Positions 1 to 7,878 are shown, counted from the stretch's first letter. The stretch is DNA of 64,000 nt from JAIPJO01 sp035269015 (GCA_035269015.1 DATFJU010000031.1:1-64000); one strand, 5' to 3'. Notes: generated from the sequence alone by a model not told the origin. Program-made: numbers and translations.

Positions 1-6
1 AAAATC

Positions 7-35
7 TTGTATTATCACAGTAATACTGCTATTAT
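7..35 (+). promoter_or_regulatory. possible sigma70-type promoter
   Basis: TTGTAT (7-12) and TATTAT (30-35) are separated by 17 nt, about 30 nt upstream of the first gene. The -35 box is weak, so this is only a plausible promoter for the 65-1306 / 1319-1543 pair. Confidence 0.35.
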
Positions 36-64
36 TAAATAGACTTTAAGTTTAAATAATAAAT

Positions 65-1306
65 ATGCTATCAAATAAATTAGAAAACATTAATTCAGAA
101 GAAACAAAAACAGAAAACAATAAACCAGAAAAACTAAAAGAAATCCTGGGTGAATTAAATTTTAGAGAATCTAATCAAGAAGAAAAAGAAAGATTAACTG
201 AAAGAATTCCTCAAGAAAAAAAGAATGCTTTAAAAACCTGTGCTAATATATTTAATAAAAATTGTGATTACCCTTGGTATGTAACCGGCTCAATTGCTTT
301 TTTAATAAATGCTAAAGAAAGTAAAAAGCAACCTGATGATATTGATATTATTTTTCATGAAAATGATTTTGAAAAAGTTGCTGAAAAATTTAAAGAAATT
401 GGCTTTACAGAAGGTATAGCAAAACAAACTAATTGTCCTTTTATAAAAGGATCTATAGAAGTAGAGTACTTAAATTCTGAAGGTGATATTGAAAATAAAA
501 CCATAGAAATGGAAGCTTTTGGTCAAAGCACTGAAAATCCTAATGGTTTAATAAACCCCGGAGCAAAAGAAAGTAAATATAATATAATTAAAAATTCATT
601 ATCAGAAAAAAGCGAAGAAAACTTTAATATACTTGACAAAGAAGCACAAACCGAATTATATATAAAAAACCTATTAGAAGAAATAAAAGGATTTAACTTT
701 GACTCAACTTTAAAAGATATCAAAGAAAAAGGAGAAGAATTTTATGAAAGTGACAAATCAAAGAAATTTGCTTTTAGGTTAGCCAACTTATTTGAATTAA
801 ATCATAACAACACTAGAGAAATAATATTAAGATCTAAAGAAATTATTGGTAATGATAATGAGAAAATGAACACCTTAAGAAGCTTTATGAAGATAGCAAA
901 AGAATTTTCTAAAATACCAAAAGAAGACAATGAAATTGATGAAAATGATGATGGGTTAACAAATGTTTTTAATGAAGGGCATTTACAGGAATCTATTATA
1001 AGATTACAAGAAAAAATTGAGTTCGAAAAAAAAGAGATTATCAATATTTATTCAAATATTGAAAATAAATATAATAACTTAAGCTCCCTTTCAAAGTCAG
1101 AAAAAGAAGATTTGAAAAAAGAAATTACTCAAAAAATATTTGAAAAAGAAAATACTATTGGTGAATTTTTAGATTATAATAAAAATATTAACAAAGAGAA
1201 AAATTATTATAAAGATTTACCCCTTTATACGTTTATAATAATCTTTAGAGATAATTATATAGAACCGTTTTGTAAAAAGATGAAAAAGATATCAGATGAA
1301 TTATAA
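65..1306 (+). CDS. nucleotidyltransferase-like (MNT/AbiEii-type fold) protein
   Basis: A 413-aa soluble, very charged protein. Residues ~72-95 contain a GS dipeptide followed by DDIDII, and residues ~146-150 carry a third acidic motif (TIEME). This is the GS...DxD...E/D layout of the minimal nucleotidyltransferase superfamily. The remaining ~250 residues are helical and rich in Glu/Lys/Asn with no motif I recognise. Members of this superfamily transfer nucleotides to proteins, RNA or small molecules, and some act as toxins or abortive-infection effectors. The substrate here is unknown. The gene is followed 12 nt later by a 74-aa ORF on the same strand, probably co-transcribed. The start codon is the first ATG after a weak promoter, and no clear SD is seen. 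Confidence 0.6.
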   Translation: MLSNKLENINSEETKTENNKPEKLKEILGELNFRESNQEEKERLTERIPQEKKNALKTCANIFNKNCDYPWYVTGSIAFLINAKESKKQPDDIDIIFHENDFEKVAEKFKEIGFTEGIAKQTNCPFIKGSIEVEYLNSEGDIENKTIEMEAFGQSTENPNGLINPGAKESKYNIIKNSLSEKSEENFNILDKEAQTELYIKNLLEEIKGFNFDSTLKDIKEKGEEFYESDKSKKFAFRLANLFELNHNNTREIILRSKEIIGNDNEKMNTLRSFMKIAKEFSKIPKEDNEIDENDDGLTNVFNEGHLQESIIRLQEKIEFEKKEIINIYSNIENKYNNLSSLSKSEKEDLKKEITQKIFEKENTIGEFLDYNKNINKEKNYYKDLPLYTFIIIFRDNYIEPFCKKMKKISDEL

Positions 1307-1318
1307 ACAATAAAAATT

Positions 1319-1543
1319 ATGGAAAACGATAATAAAAAAATTCAAAGTTATACTTTGTTCTCAAAAGAAGAGATAAATCAACTGAACAAAGAATGTGAAA
1401 GAAATGAACTTGAAAGTTTTTTTTATGATTGTTTAACTTTAAATGGAAAAGAAAAAGAATATTCCCAAAAAATGAGCAAAGAATGGTCAGAAAAAATGAC
1501 AGCAGAAGATAAGATAATAAATGAGGTAGAAAAAAGTTTCTAA
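1319..1543 (+). CDS. small hypothetical protein, partner of the nucleotidyltransferase-like gene
   Basis: A 74-aa acidic, Lys/Glu-rich, probably helical protein with no signal peptide or membrane segment and no recognised family. It lies 12 nt behind the nucleotidyltransferase-like gene and is followed by an intrinsic terminator, so the two form a bicistronic unit. A regulatory or antitoxin-like role is possible from context only; nothing in the sequence proves it. Confidence 0.55.
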   Translation: MENDNKKIQSYTLFSKEEINQLNKECERNELESFFYDCLTLNGKEKEYSQKMSKEWSEKMTAEDKIINEVEKSF

Positions 1544-1577
1544 CACAACAATTGAAATTTATGCCTTCTTCGTATTT

Positions 1578-1601
1578 AAAAAGCACCTTTAAGGTGTTTT
1601 T
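1578..1601 (+). terminator. intrinsic terminator
   Basis: A short hairpin with CACC/GGTG core and A/T flanks, running into a T tract, ~35 nt after the stop of the 74-aa ORF. Confidence 0.6.
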
Positions 1602-1748
1602 ATTATATAATCTTTCTGTTAAGTGCTAAAAATAAAGTTTAGACCTTAAGTTCATAGAGTTTAGTAATAAAATAATAATTTTTTAACATTTAATTTCCTA
1701 TACCAAACTATTATATTAGTAATTTTAGCTAAAAAACTTAATAATATG

Positions 1749-1776
1749 TTGACAAAAAAGATTTAATTGATATAAT
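1749..1776 (+). promoter_or_regulatory. sigma70-type promoter
   Basis: Consensus TTGACA (1749-1754), 16-nt spacer and TATAAT (1771-1776), ~43 nt before the start of the 61-aa gene. The rest of the 1602-1818 gap is A/T-rich and holds nothing else I can name. Confidence 0.75.
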
Positions 1777-1818
1777 AATAAAGATCTTTATTTTAACCAA
1801 AAAGAAAGGAGTATTGTT

Positions 1819-2004
1819 ATGTCAGAAAAATTCAATCAACAGTCAAAAATGAAAATTGACAAACCACACGAACCATTTGGGAAACACGTTGACATTATTA
1901 CGCCATTTGGAAAAGGGGCTGACAAGATGAGAATTGGCACAGAAGGGCAAATTCTTTCCCATGAAATGAATCTTAAGGGAGGTCATAAAATTAATATTAA
2001 ATAA
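1819..2004 (+). CDS. small hypothetical protein (61 aa)
   Basis: A 61-aa protein of unknown family with a basic, Gly- and His-containing sequence and no membrane segment. It is supported as a real gene by a consensus promoter, an unusually good Shine-Dalgarno (AAAGGAG at 1805-1811, 7-nt spacer) and a strong terminator directly downstream. It is therefore a monocistronic, probably well expressed unit. The repeated phrase around PFGK (residues ~18-36, twice) suggests a small internal duplication. Confidence 0.7.
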   Translation: MSEKFNQQSKMKIDKPHEPFGKHVDIITPFGKGADKMRIGTEGQILSHEMNLKGGHKINIK

Positions 2005-2025
2005 TACAATACCTCCAAAAACTAC

Positions 2026-2053
2026 AAAGAGCTCAAATATGAGCTCTTTTTTT
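2026..2053 (+). terminator. intrinsic terminator
   Basis: Perfect 9-bp stem AAAGAGCTC / GAGCTCTTT with a 6-nt loop and T tract, 22 nt after the stop of the 61-aa gene. Confidence 0.85.
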
Positions 2054-2111
2054 CAAATAAAGACAACTAATCTTTATTATCTTCCCTCTTATAAAATTAA
2101 TTAGACAAATT

Positions 2112-2141
2112 AAAAACCCTGAAACTTTTATAGTTCCAGGG
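2112..2141 (-). terminator. intrinsic terminator of the decayed gene at 2149-2558
   Basis: A 10-bp stem (CCCTGAAACT / AGTTCCAGGG, one mismatch) flanked by an A run that becomes a T tract on the minus strand. The left arm and flank are nearly identical to the hairpin at 8441-8477. Confidence 0.7.
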
Positions 2142-2148
2142 TTAAATT

Positions 2149-2558
2149 TTAAATAGTCGTAAGTTTAGCAACAATAATGTTATAAAGATCATCAAAATCC
2201 TTATAGCGTTGGAATTCAAAATTTGGCTGATTAATTCCTAAAACTAAACGAGACACCTTTGAATTTTCATGAGCAACGACCAAGGCTGGCATCTTACGAT
2301 CTTCTACTTGAACTGCTAATTCATAACCCAAACCAATTGAAGCTTGATCACAAATAGCAATAAAAGCTCACAACCACGAACACAATTATTAATATCGTGA
2401 TTATAAACATCTTATGCAGTTCCATCAACTAAACCAATAAATTCAAGAACATGAGATACTTTTTTTAATCTTTCCTTTAACAGTTGAACCTCCTCTTTAA
2501 ACTCTTCAGAAGCATGTGTTAAAGCACAACCAACATATAAAGAGACAATAGTTTTCAT
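2149..2558 (-). pseudogene. decayed nucleoside 2-deoxyribosyltransferase-like protein
   Basis: Reading from the ATG at 2558, which has a strong SD (AGGAGG at 2564-2569), the N-terminus gives MKTIVSLYVGCALTHA. It continues to GLVDGTA and then meets an in-frame TAA (on the plus strand near 2412-2414). The reading frame then resumes (DVYNHDINNCVRGC) and is broken again by a one-base deletion near 2367, after which a third piece (AFIAICDQASIGLGYEL ... SRLVLGINQPNF) runs to 2149. Together the pieces make a ~135-residue Rossmann-like protein typical of CPR genomes, related to nucleoside 2-deoxyribosyltransferases. A nonsense codon plus a frameshift makes it a pseudogene, or less likely carries sequencing errors. 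Its promoter, SD and terminator are still intact, so decay is recent. Confidence 0.75.
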
Positions 2559-2605
2559 TAAACACCTCCTATTTTTAAATGAAAGAAATATTAATGTAAT
2601 AAATA

Positions 2606-2635
2606 ATAATACTATAATAATATCTTTTTTGTCAA
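2606..2635 (-). promoter_or_regulatory. sigma70-type promoter
   Basis: TTGACA (complement of 2630-2635) and TATTAT (complement of 2606-2611) with an 18-nt spacer, ~48 nt upstream of the decayed deoxyribosyltransferase-like gene. Confidence 0.65.
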
Positions 2636-2771
2636 GCAATTACCGAATAATATTCAAAACTAGTTTAATTCTAAATTACTTAATATTTCATCATTAAGAT
2701 CCCACTAAACAAGATTAAGCAAAACAAGATGTTCTGTTAGTGTATCACTCAATACATTCTTTAATTCAAAT

Positions 2772-2800
2772 AAAAAAACCCAAGTTTTAATCTTGGGTTT
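2772..2800 (-). terminator. intrinsic terminator of the 2887-3525 gene
   Basis: Perfect stem AAACCCAAG / CTTGGGTTT followed on the minus strand by seven T, ~90 nt downstream of the secreted-protein gene. The remainder of 2641-2886 shows no further feature. Confidence 0.8.
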
Positions 2801-2886
2801 ATAAAGTTTAGTAATTGAATGCTTGTCTTTAAAGAAATTTAGTTAGGTTTATACTCTTAAACTAAAAAAGGAGTTTTGGATAAATA

Positions 2887-3525
2887 CTAAAGGGCTGAAA
2901 AAGTAGCAACTATGCTAGCTTCATAAACACCAGCATCGGCACTTTGGTCCCAAGTAAAATTAGGATCAATAATGGTCTTTTTAACTGAGGCTCCAGGGTC
3001 TGTTGCTAATGCTGTATTTATAAAAGCTGATATATTCATTCTCACCTGGCCATTATGTGGGGCTTCTACAAAGTCCTCACCTAAAGGAAAATATCCCGCT
3101 TGCTGAACCATTGTGCCTGCACCATCTATATACTCAACAACACCATTAGTGGTGACATATATTTTATAGAGCGTGGGCAGAACATCATATCCATTTGCAT
3201 GTGTACCAACTTCTTCACGGGCAAATCTTGGAATACCATCACCAGCAGGGTTGTCTCCGTTAAGCGTTACACTAAAAGGACAATTTGCATATGCAATATC
3301 CATATCCGGAGAAGAAACTCCATAAATTTCTTCTTTATTTCTACCGGCATTATGATTTGTTTCACCCAAATCCCAATCAATACTAGGAACTGCTTCAATA
3401 TACTCATCAACAGTCAAAGACATGTTAATCTCTGTTTGATCAGAGGATTGAGCCTGAACGTTAGTTGTCATTGCCATAAAGGCAAATACAGTAAATAAAC
3501 TTGTTAATACAATTAATCGTTTCAT
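2887..3525 (-). CDS. secreted fibre/adhesin-like beta protein
   Basis: A 212-aa protein with a Sec signal peptide (MKRLIVLTSL..., probable cleavage after VQA, residue ~25). The mature part is acidic, Gly/Asn/Asp-rich with alternating hydrophobics, one Cys, and an ending of the type AGVYEASIVATFSAL, as in spore-coat-U, DUF4402 and WxL-like surface subunits. By family analogy it may be the extracellular subunit or adhesin exported by the neighbouring secretin locus, but I could not assign a family. It has its own promoter, a ~110-nt leader with three 13-nt repeats, and its own terminator. No clear SD precedes the start. Confidence 0.65.
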   Translation of the reverse strand: MKRLIVLTSLFTVFAFMAMTTNVQAQSSDQTEINMSLTVDEYIEAVPSIDWDLGETNHNAGRNKEEIYGVSSPDMDIAYANCPFSVTLNGDNPAGDGIPRFAREEVGTHANGYDVLPTLYKIYVTTNGVVEYIDGAGTMVQQAGYFPLGEDFVEAPHNGQVRMNISAFINTALATDPGASVKKTIIDPNFTWDQSADAGVYEASIVATFSAL

Positions 3526-3543
3526 AATTTTAAAATTTTAAGG

Positions 3544-3582
3544 ATTAAACAACAAAATTAAATAATAAAATTAAACAATAAA
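3544..3582 (-). repeat. three tandem 13-nt repeats in a 5' leader
   Basis: Plus strand 3544-3556, 3557-3569 and 3570-3582 each read ATTAAA(C/T)AA(C/T)AAA, with only C/T differences between copies. They lie in the untranslated leader of the secreted-protein gene, between its promoter and start codon. Confidence 0.8.
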
Positions 3583-3640
3583 AATGACAACCATTCTTGT
3601 TACTAAACTTATATAATTATTTTTTTAAAGAACTTAAGTT

Positions 3641-3668
3641 ATTATAGCACTTAATTGTTTTTTGTCAA
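3641..3668 (-). promoter_or_regulatory. consensus sigma70-type promoter
   Basis: TTGACA (complement of 3663-3668), 16-nt spacer and TATAAT (complement of 3641-3646). It drives the secreted-protein gene 2887-3525 with a leader of about 110 nt. Confidence 0.8.
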
Positions 3669-3781
3669 GGCCTTTGAGCAATATGTGTATACTTATGACA
3701 TTTTTTGAAAGAATATAAGAAATTATTTAAATAACATCACTTTATTAAATAATTAATATTTTTAAAAAGTTAGAAAATATA

Positions 3782-3810
3782 AAAAAAAGGAAGTGTTTTT
3801 GCACTTCCTT
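3782..3810 (-). terminator. intrinsic terminator of the secretin operon
   Basis: Stem AAGGAAGTG / CACTTCCTT with a 6-nt loop and a long T tract on the minus strand, 18 nt after the secretin stop codon. It separates the three-gene operon from the 2887-3525 gene. Confidence 0.85.
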
Positions 3811-3827
3811 ATTGATTTTTTTAATTG

Positions 3828-5156
3828 TTAACGGATAATCTTCGGAGTAATAAAGATCACCATTTCCACGTTTTTGTTTTCTTTTTGCTTGGATTTAAAA
3901 ATCCAATTAAGAAGAGGAATTGAACCGAGGATGGGGGTTCCATCTTCACTTTCTTTCTTACTCTCCATAATTAAACCACCAAGAGCAAAAGTTTCTCCAT
4001 TTTCAAGAGCAACACTTGTGGTTTCAGACCTTCTGGCAATAATAGGAAGCTTTTGACTTCCATTTCCTCCCATTTTAAAAGTCCTCTCACCTACAATATC
4101 AGCTACTTCAGGTGTAATTTTCATCTGAATAGTTCCATCCCTATTAATGGACGGACTAACCTCCATTTTCACGCCTGTTTCAATATTCGTGGTAGTGTAA
4201 TAATTATAATTCATACCACCACCAGACATAATCATGAAAATGTGCTCTTTAGTTAATTTAATGTTTGCTTCTTCGCCTTCACTTACTACAACTCTTGGTT
4301 CAGCTTTAACATATACACTAGCTCTTTTCTCTCTCATGTCTACAACATTTTTAATATTGCCTACAATATTGGCGGTGTAATTTGCACCTCCAGAAAAATC
4401 AATAGCGCCCGAAGCATCCAGATTAACATTACTCCAATCCATTCCAATGTTTGAGCTTTTTTCCCATTCAACTATAGCAACTACTGCCGAGATTTCAATT
4501 TGTCTCTTTGACCTATCAATTCTCATGATATCAGTTTTAATTCTCCTAACCATGTCAGTAGAAGCAGTGATTGTAATACTATTACCATTTTCATTAGCCT
4601 TTACATAAGGATCAAAATGGCTTGAAAGCCTTCGCAACACTTCTTCAGCATCTACATTAGTCTTAATCACTTCTGTTTCGCTTAAAGCATCAAAACTGAA
4701 ACTTTCAGGAAATGCAGAACCTATAAGGTAATAAGTAGAGTTCCCGGTTTCAATTCTTTTGTAATTATAGCCACCAGGAAAAAGAACCATTTCTAGTGCC
4801 CTTTCCAAAGGAACTTCTTCCATCTGAACAGATACACTTCCCTCAACTGTTTGATCAGGAATAATGTTTACCCCTGTCTGAGTTGAAATATCCATAAGAA
4901 CAGAGCGAATACTCGCTTCAACAAAAATATTGGAAACTTTTGGCTGTTTTGCCAATCTTTCCCTTTTTTCCTGTTCCATCTTTTCGGCCATTTCCTGGGC
5001 TTTCTGGATCTCACTTTGTCCAAGTTTCTTAATAGAATCTCTACTAAGAATCTCTTGTTCTTCTTTTTTGGGCAGATCAGTTGGTGTAAACTTCTGAACT
5101 GTACAACTTGAGAAGATTACTACTATTACTAGTAAAACTAAACTTTTAATTTTCAT
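3828..5156 (-). CDS. compact secretin lipoprotein (GspD/PilQ superfamily)
   Basis: A 442-aa protein with a lipoprotein signal (VIFSSC, lipid-modified Cys at residue ~18), a Lys/Glu helical linker to ~70, a short STN/secretin N0-like domain (~74-130, NIFVEASIRSVLMDISTQTG) and a second N domain (~150-215). The C-terminal secretin core (~225-442) ends with the signature VALENGETFALGGLI, then GTPILGSIPLLNWIF and VEMVIFITPKII. Secretins form multimeric outer-membrane channels for type II/III secretion, type IV pili and filamentous phage. The lipobox suggests self-piloting. It is the last gene of a three-gene operon, overlaps the upstream gene by 11 nt, and has a GGAGAA-type SD. No ATPase, prepilin or platform gene lies in the window, and CPR cells are thought to lack a classical outer membrane. 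Confidence 0.88.
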   Translation of the reverse strand: MKIKSLVLLVIVVIFSSCTVQKFTPTDLPKKEEQEILSRDSIKKLGQSEIQKAQEMAEKMEQEKRERLAKQPKVSNIFVEASIRSVLMDISTQTGVNIIPDQTVEGSVSVQMEEVPLERALEMVLFPGGYNYKRIETGNSTYYLIGSAFPESFSFDALSETEVIKTNVDAEEVLRRLSSHFDPYVKANENGNSITITASTDMVRRIKTDIMRIDRSKRQIEISAVVAIVEWEKSSNIGMDWSNVNLDASGAIDFSGGANYTANIVGNIKNVVDMREKRASVYVKAEPRVVVSEGEEANIKLTKEHIFMIMSGGGMNYNYYTTTNIETGVKMEVSPSINRDGTIQMKITPEVADIVGERTFKMGGNGSQKLPIIARRSETTSVALENGETFALGGLIMESKKESEDGTPILGSIPLLNWIFKSKQKENKNVEMVIFITPKIIR

Positions 5157-6669
5157 TTCTATTTCTCCTTTTTTTTAATAAAACAATTAATAAAAATACT
5201 AATACAGAAACTAATATTCCTGCAATAATGATAAAACTAATATTGTTATCATTATCTTTATCTTTTACTTTCTTTTCTTGCATCTCAGAAACTTTCTGAG
5301 AGACTTCTTTTTGCTTTTCCAGAGTGTCCTCCTCTTTTTCAGAAACATTCTTAGTTTTTTCCGTTTCAGAAGAGTTTTCCTTTTCAGAAATCTTTTCCTG
5401 TTTTTCAGCAGACCTTTTTTCTTCTACCTTTTTTTCGGGTTCTTCCAACTTTTCTTCTGCTTTTCTTTCTGCTTCTTTTTTCTTGACTTCTGCAAGAAGT
5501 TCATCGGTCATAATTTCAACAGGAATTTCAATTGACTTTCCTTTTTCAGGATTGAAAGTAATCTTTCCAGACAATCTTTTTTCAAAATCATCTGGTACTT
5601 TAATGATTGCCTTAACTGTTCTCTTTTGAGCAGGTCTCAAGGTCATAATTGAAGGAGAAACCTTTAACCAGTCACCTTCAATTTCAACTGATACCTTCAT
5701 ATTTTCAGAATAGACACTTGAAACTTCTATTAGCTTAGTCCTAAACATTCCCTTAGCTAAACCAACCTGCAGTTTCTCCGGTTGCACAGAAATAAAATTC
5801 ATCTTACTTTCATCAATTTCTGCACCTCTTTCAATACTAAAAAAAACTTTATCTTTAGCCTTTTTAAAGTCATAACCGTAATCAAAAGAGATATCTACTA
5901 CATATTCCCCTCGTGGCAATTTTTTGTCTAATGTTCCATGAAAATCTATAAGATTCTTTGGAAACACAAACTGCTCTTTACCAGGTTTTCCACTTATTTT
6001 ACTAAGACCAACTTCACCGAAATTAATTCTTCCATCCTTACTTCTTATAGTAGCTTTTCCTGTCACATTCAAATGAATGTTTCCTTGATTTTCAAAAGTA
6101 GATACTATCTGAATTTTTCCATCATCTTTCTTAACTTTTGATTCAAAAACATCTCCTTCTTTTTTATAATTTCTTCCTGGAACATTTATAATGATAACAA
6201 TTGCCACCCTAGATTTCATTTTAAGCATAAATGGCTTATTTTCTGATTTTACATTTGTAAATTCTGTAGGCTCACTCATTATGGCTACATAATATTCTCC
6301 AGGGGTTGCATTTCTTGGAACATTAATTTCAAACTCTATTTGTTTTTTTTCGGTTCCAATAAGTCTCATTTTTTTTTCATCAAAGCTTACCCAAGAAACA
6401 GCAGAATGTTTAAATTCTGGTCTTCTACGAAATTGAAGAACTCCAGTTCTTAACATCGAAATGTCGGTTGGATAAATAAGAAGATTTTCTGCTTCACTTC
6501 CTTTACTCCCCGTAAAGTTTAGTGTCAAAGTTTGACTCTTTCCTTTCGGAATTGTTAAATTAAATTTTACTGGACTTGCCTTAAATGCAAAGGCACTTAA
6601 AACCGCCAAAAGAAAAATAACTGTACGGGTTAAATTTTTGACTTTCTTTCTTTTCTTACTTGTTTTCAT
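5146..6669 (-). CDS. single-pass extracytoplasmic protein with Ig-like domains and charged stalk (DUF916/NEW3-like)
   Basis: A 507-aa protein. It has an N-terminal signal peptide (~14-32), then beta-rich domains (~35-150 resembling the DUF916/NEW3 type found in WxL-anchoring proteins and pilus chaperones; further Ig-like strands to ~385). A Glu/Lys heptad-like stalk (~390-470), one transmembrane helix (~477-498) and a KKRRNRNEN cytoplasmic tail follow. This layout resembles Gram-positive DUF916/DUF3324 surface proteins, but here the gene sits directly between an unknown secreted protein and a secretin. It starts 2 nt after the stop of the 6672-7442 gene and overlaps the secretin by 11 nt, so the three are translationally coupled. 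I infer a periplasmic or surface scaffold or chaperone role; the family assignment is tentative. Confidence 0.7.
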   Translation of the reverse strand: MKTSKKRKKVKNLTRTVIFLLAVLSAFAFKASPVKFNLTIPKGKSQTLTLNFTGSKGSEAENLLIYPTDISMLRTGVLQFRRRPEFKHSAVSWVSFDEKKMRLIGTEKKQIEFEINVPRNATPGEYYVAIMSEPTEFTNVKSENKPFMLKMKSRVAIVIIINVPGRNYKKEGDVFESKVKKDDGKIQIVSTFENQGNIHLNVTGKATIRSKDGRINFGEVGLSKISGKPGKEQFVFPKNLIDFHGTLDKKLPRGEYVVDISFDYGYDFKKAKDKVFFSIERGAEIDESKMNFISVQPEKLQVGLAKGMFRTKLIEVSSVYSENMKVSVEIEGDWLKVSPSIMTLRPAQKRTVKAIIKVPDDFEKRLSGKITFNPEKGKSIEIPVEIMTDELLAEVKKKEAERKAEEKLEEPEKKVEEKRSAEKQEKISEKENSSETEKTKNVSEKEEDTLEKQKEVSQKVSEMQEKKVKDKDNDNNISFIIIAGILVSVLVFLLIVLLKKRRNRNEN

Positions 6670-6671
6670 TT

Positions 6672-7442
6672 CTAATCATTTTTTAGTTCACAATTTACTT
6701 TTAATACAGAATTATACTTTCCAGCATCGTCAGATAATACATGGTCTATTGATTTTGAAATAACCCTTACTTCCAAATGAAGAAAAAGATTATAACTCTG
6801 ACAGTTTTCTCCTTGAATTACTATAATTTCCTCAACTACTCTATCGTAGATATTCTGAGGGAATTCAGGAGAACCTTCACTTCTAATTTTTGCAAGTTCT
6901 TCAAATACTCTATTAAAGTATTTTTTACAATCTTTTTCATGAACTTTAGCAATACGACTCATTATTTTTCCAAACAAATTTCCCACAAATTCTGGAGGAA
7001 ATTCTTGCTGGATTTGTGCGAGCCTACTTGCTATTATCCCATGAATGTTAGGCGGAACTTCACCAAAATCATAAAGGTTAATCTCTATTTCCATCTGTGA
7101 AAGCTCTTCAGGAGTTTTACTTTTGAAAACAGTAGATTCATCTATTTCAGGAGAGTAAATCTCTCCAGAAAAAAGAGTTTTCAGTTTATCATAGGAATTA
7201 TTAGCTGAACCATTAAGACTGCTTTCTTTTCTTGAGAGAGCAGAAATCGGGGTTCCTAAGGATTCTCCATAAAACTTTACCACATACGGGCCACTTAAAT
7301 CTTGCCCTATAAGAACACTCTGCAAGGTTAACACCTCGCTTTGTCCCGGTTTTTCTATTCTCCCGCTCACTTCAACTTGAGAATAACTCAAGTAAAAAGA
7401 AAACAAGAATATAAAAACCAAAGGGATTTTCATAATTTTCAT
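6672..7442 (-). CDS. secreted protein of unknown family, first gene of the secretin operon
   Basis: A 256-aa protein with a signal peptide ending LSYSQ (residue ~22). The mature part has a beta-rich N-terminal half (VEVSGRIEKPG, VVKFYGESLG), a helical middle with repeated amphipathic stretches around ~130-205 (GIIASRLAQIQQEFPPEF, RVFEELAKIRSEGSPEF, RVVEEIIVIQGENC look like three related ~30-residue units) and a beta ending. I recognise no family. A clear SD (GGAGGT at 7449-7454, 6-nt spacer) fixes the start at 7442. The promoter lies ~195 nt upstream. The position suggests an extracytoplasmic partner of the secretin and the stalked protein. Confidence 0.65.
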   Translation of the reverse strand: MKIMKIPLVFIFLFSFYLSYSQVEVSGRIEKPGQSEVLTLQSVLIGQDLSGPYVVKFYGESLGTPISALSRKESSLNGSANNSYDKLKTLFSGEIYSPEIDESTVFKSKTPEELSQMEIEINLYDFGEVPPNIHGIIASRLAQIQQEFPPEFVGNLFGKIMSRIAKVHEKDCKKYFNRVFEELAKIRSEGSPEFPQNIYDRVVEEIIVIQGENCQSYNLFLHLEVRVISKSIDHVLSDDAGKYNSVLKVNCELKND

Positions 7443-7636
7443 TTTTTTACCTCCGTTTTTGATTTTTATTTTTCTGTCTTTTCAGTTCGTAACATTTCAT
7501 AACTACTATTTTAAAGGGTTTTACAATAACAAATTTTAATCCAAAAAATTCCTAAGAAATTATTAATCCTATTCATTCTTAATAATTGCTTATTTTATTA
7601 AATTTTAATGAACCTTATTAAACATCTATCTAAATA

Positions 7637-7665
7637 ATACTATAACAAGTTTCGAATTTTGTCAA
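7637..7665 (-). promoter_or_regulatory. sigma70-type promoter of the secretin operon
   Basis: TTGACA (complement of 7660-7665), 17-nt spacer, TAGTAT (complement of 7637-7642; an overlapping TATAGT gives a 15-nt spacer). It predicts a leader of nearly 190 nt. I see nothing else in 7443-7636 or 7666-7850. Confidence 0.65.
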
Positions 7666-7851
7666 TAGCTAGACGTTATAAACTACAGTATTAAGTGATA
7701 TAAAAAAGTGATAATAAAAGAATAAAGACCATCAACAAAACCTTTACTAAATTACATTAATTTGTAATAAGCAATATAAGAAATTATTATTCTAAAAAGT
7801 AAGAAAAATAGTTTGAAATTTCAGAAATTAAAACTAAGGTAATTCAATAAA

Positions 7852-7878
7852 AAAAACAGGCTATAAAGCCTATTTTTT
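7852..7878 (-). terminator. intrinsic terminator
   Basis: Stem AGGCT / AGCCT with A-rich and T-rich flanks (minus strand ends in eight T), downstream of the decayed hemerythrin gene. Confidence 0.65.

Noticed and set aside
3544..3582. Start of a CRISPR array
   Set aside because: Only three immediately adjacent 13-nt units without spacers; no cas gene in the window.
5278..5629. Phe/Ser-rich ORFs on the plus strand opposite the stalked protein
   Set aside because: They mirror the Glu/Lys-rich stalk codons and have no start signals.
2887..7442. Contaminating Bacteroidota contig joined to a CPR contig
   Set aside because: Signal peptides look Bacteroidota-like, but promoters are sigma70-type, the operon has normal SD sites, and CPR-like genes lie on both sides. 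Kept only as a coverage check.
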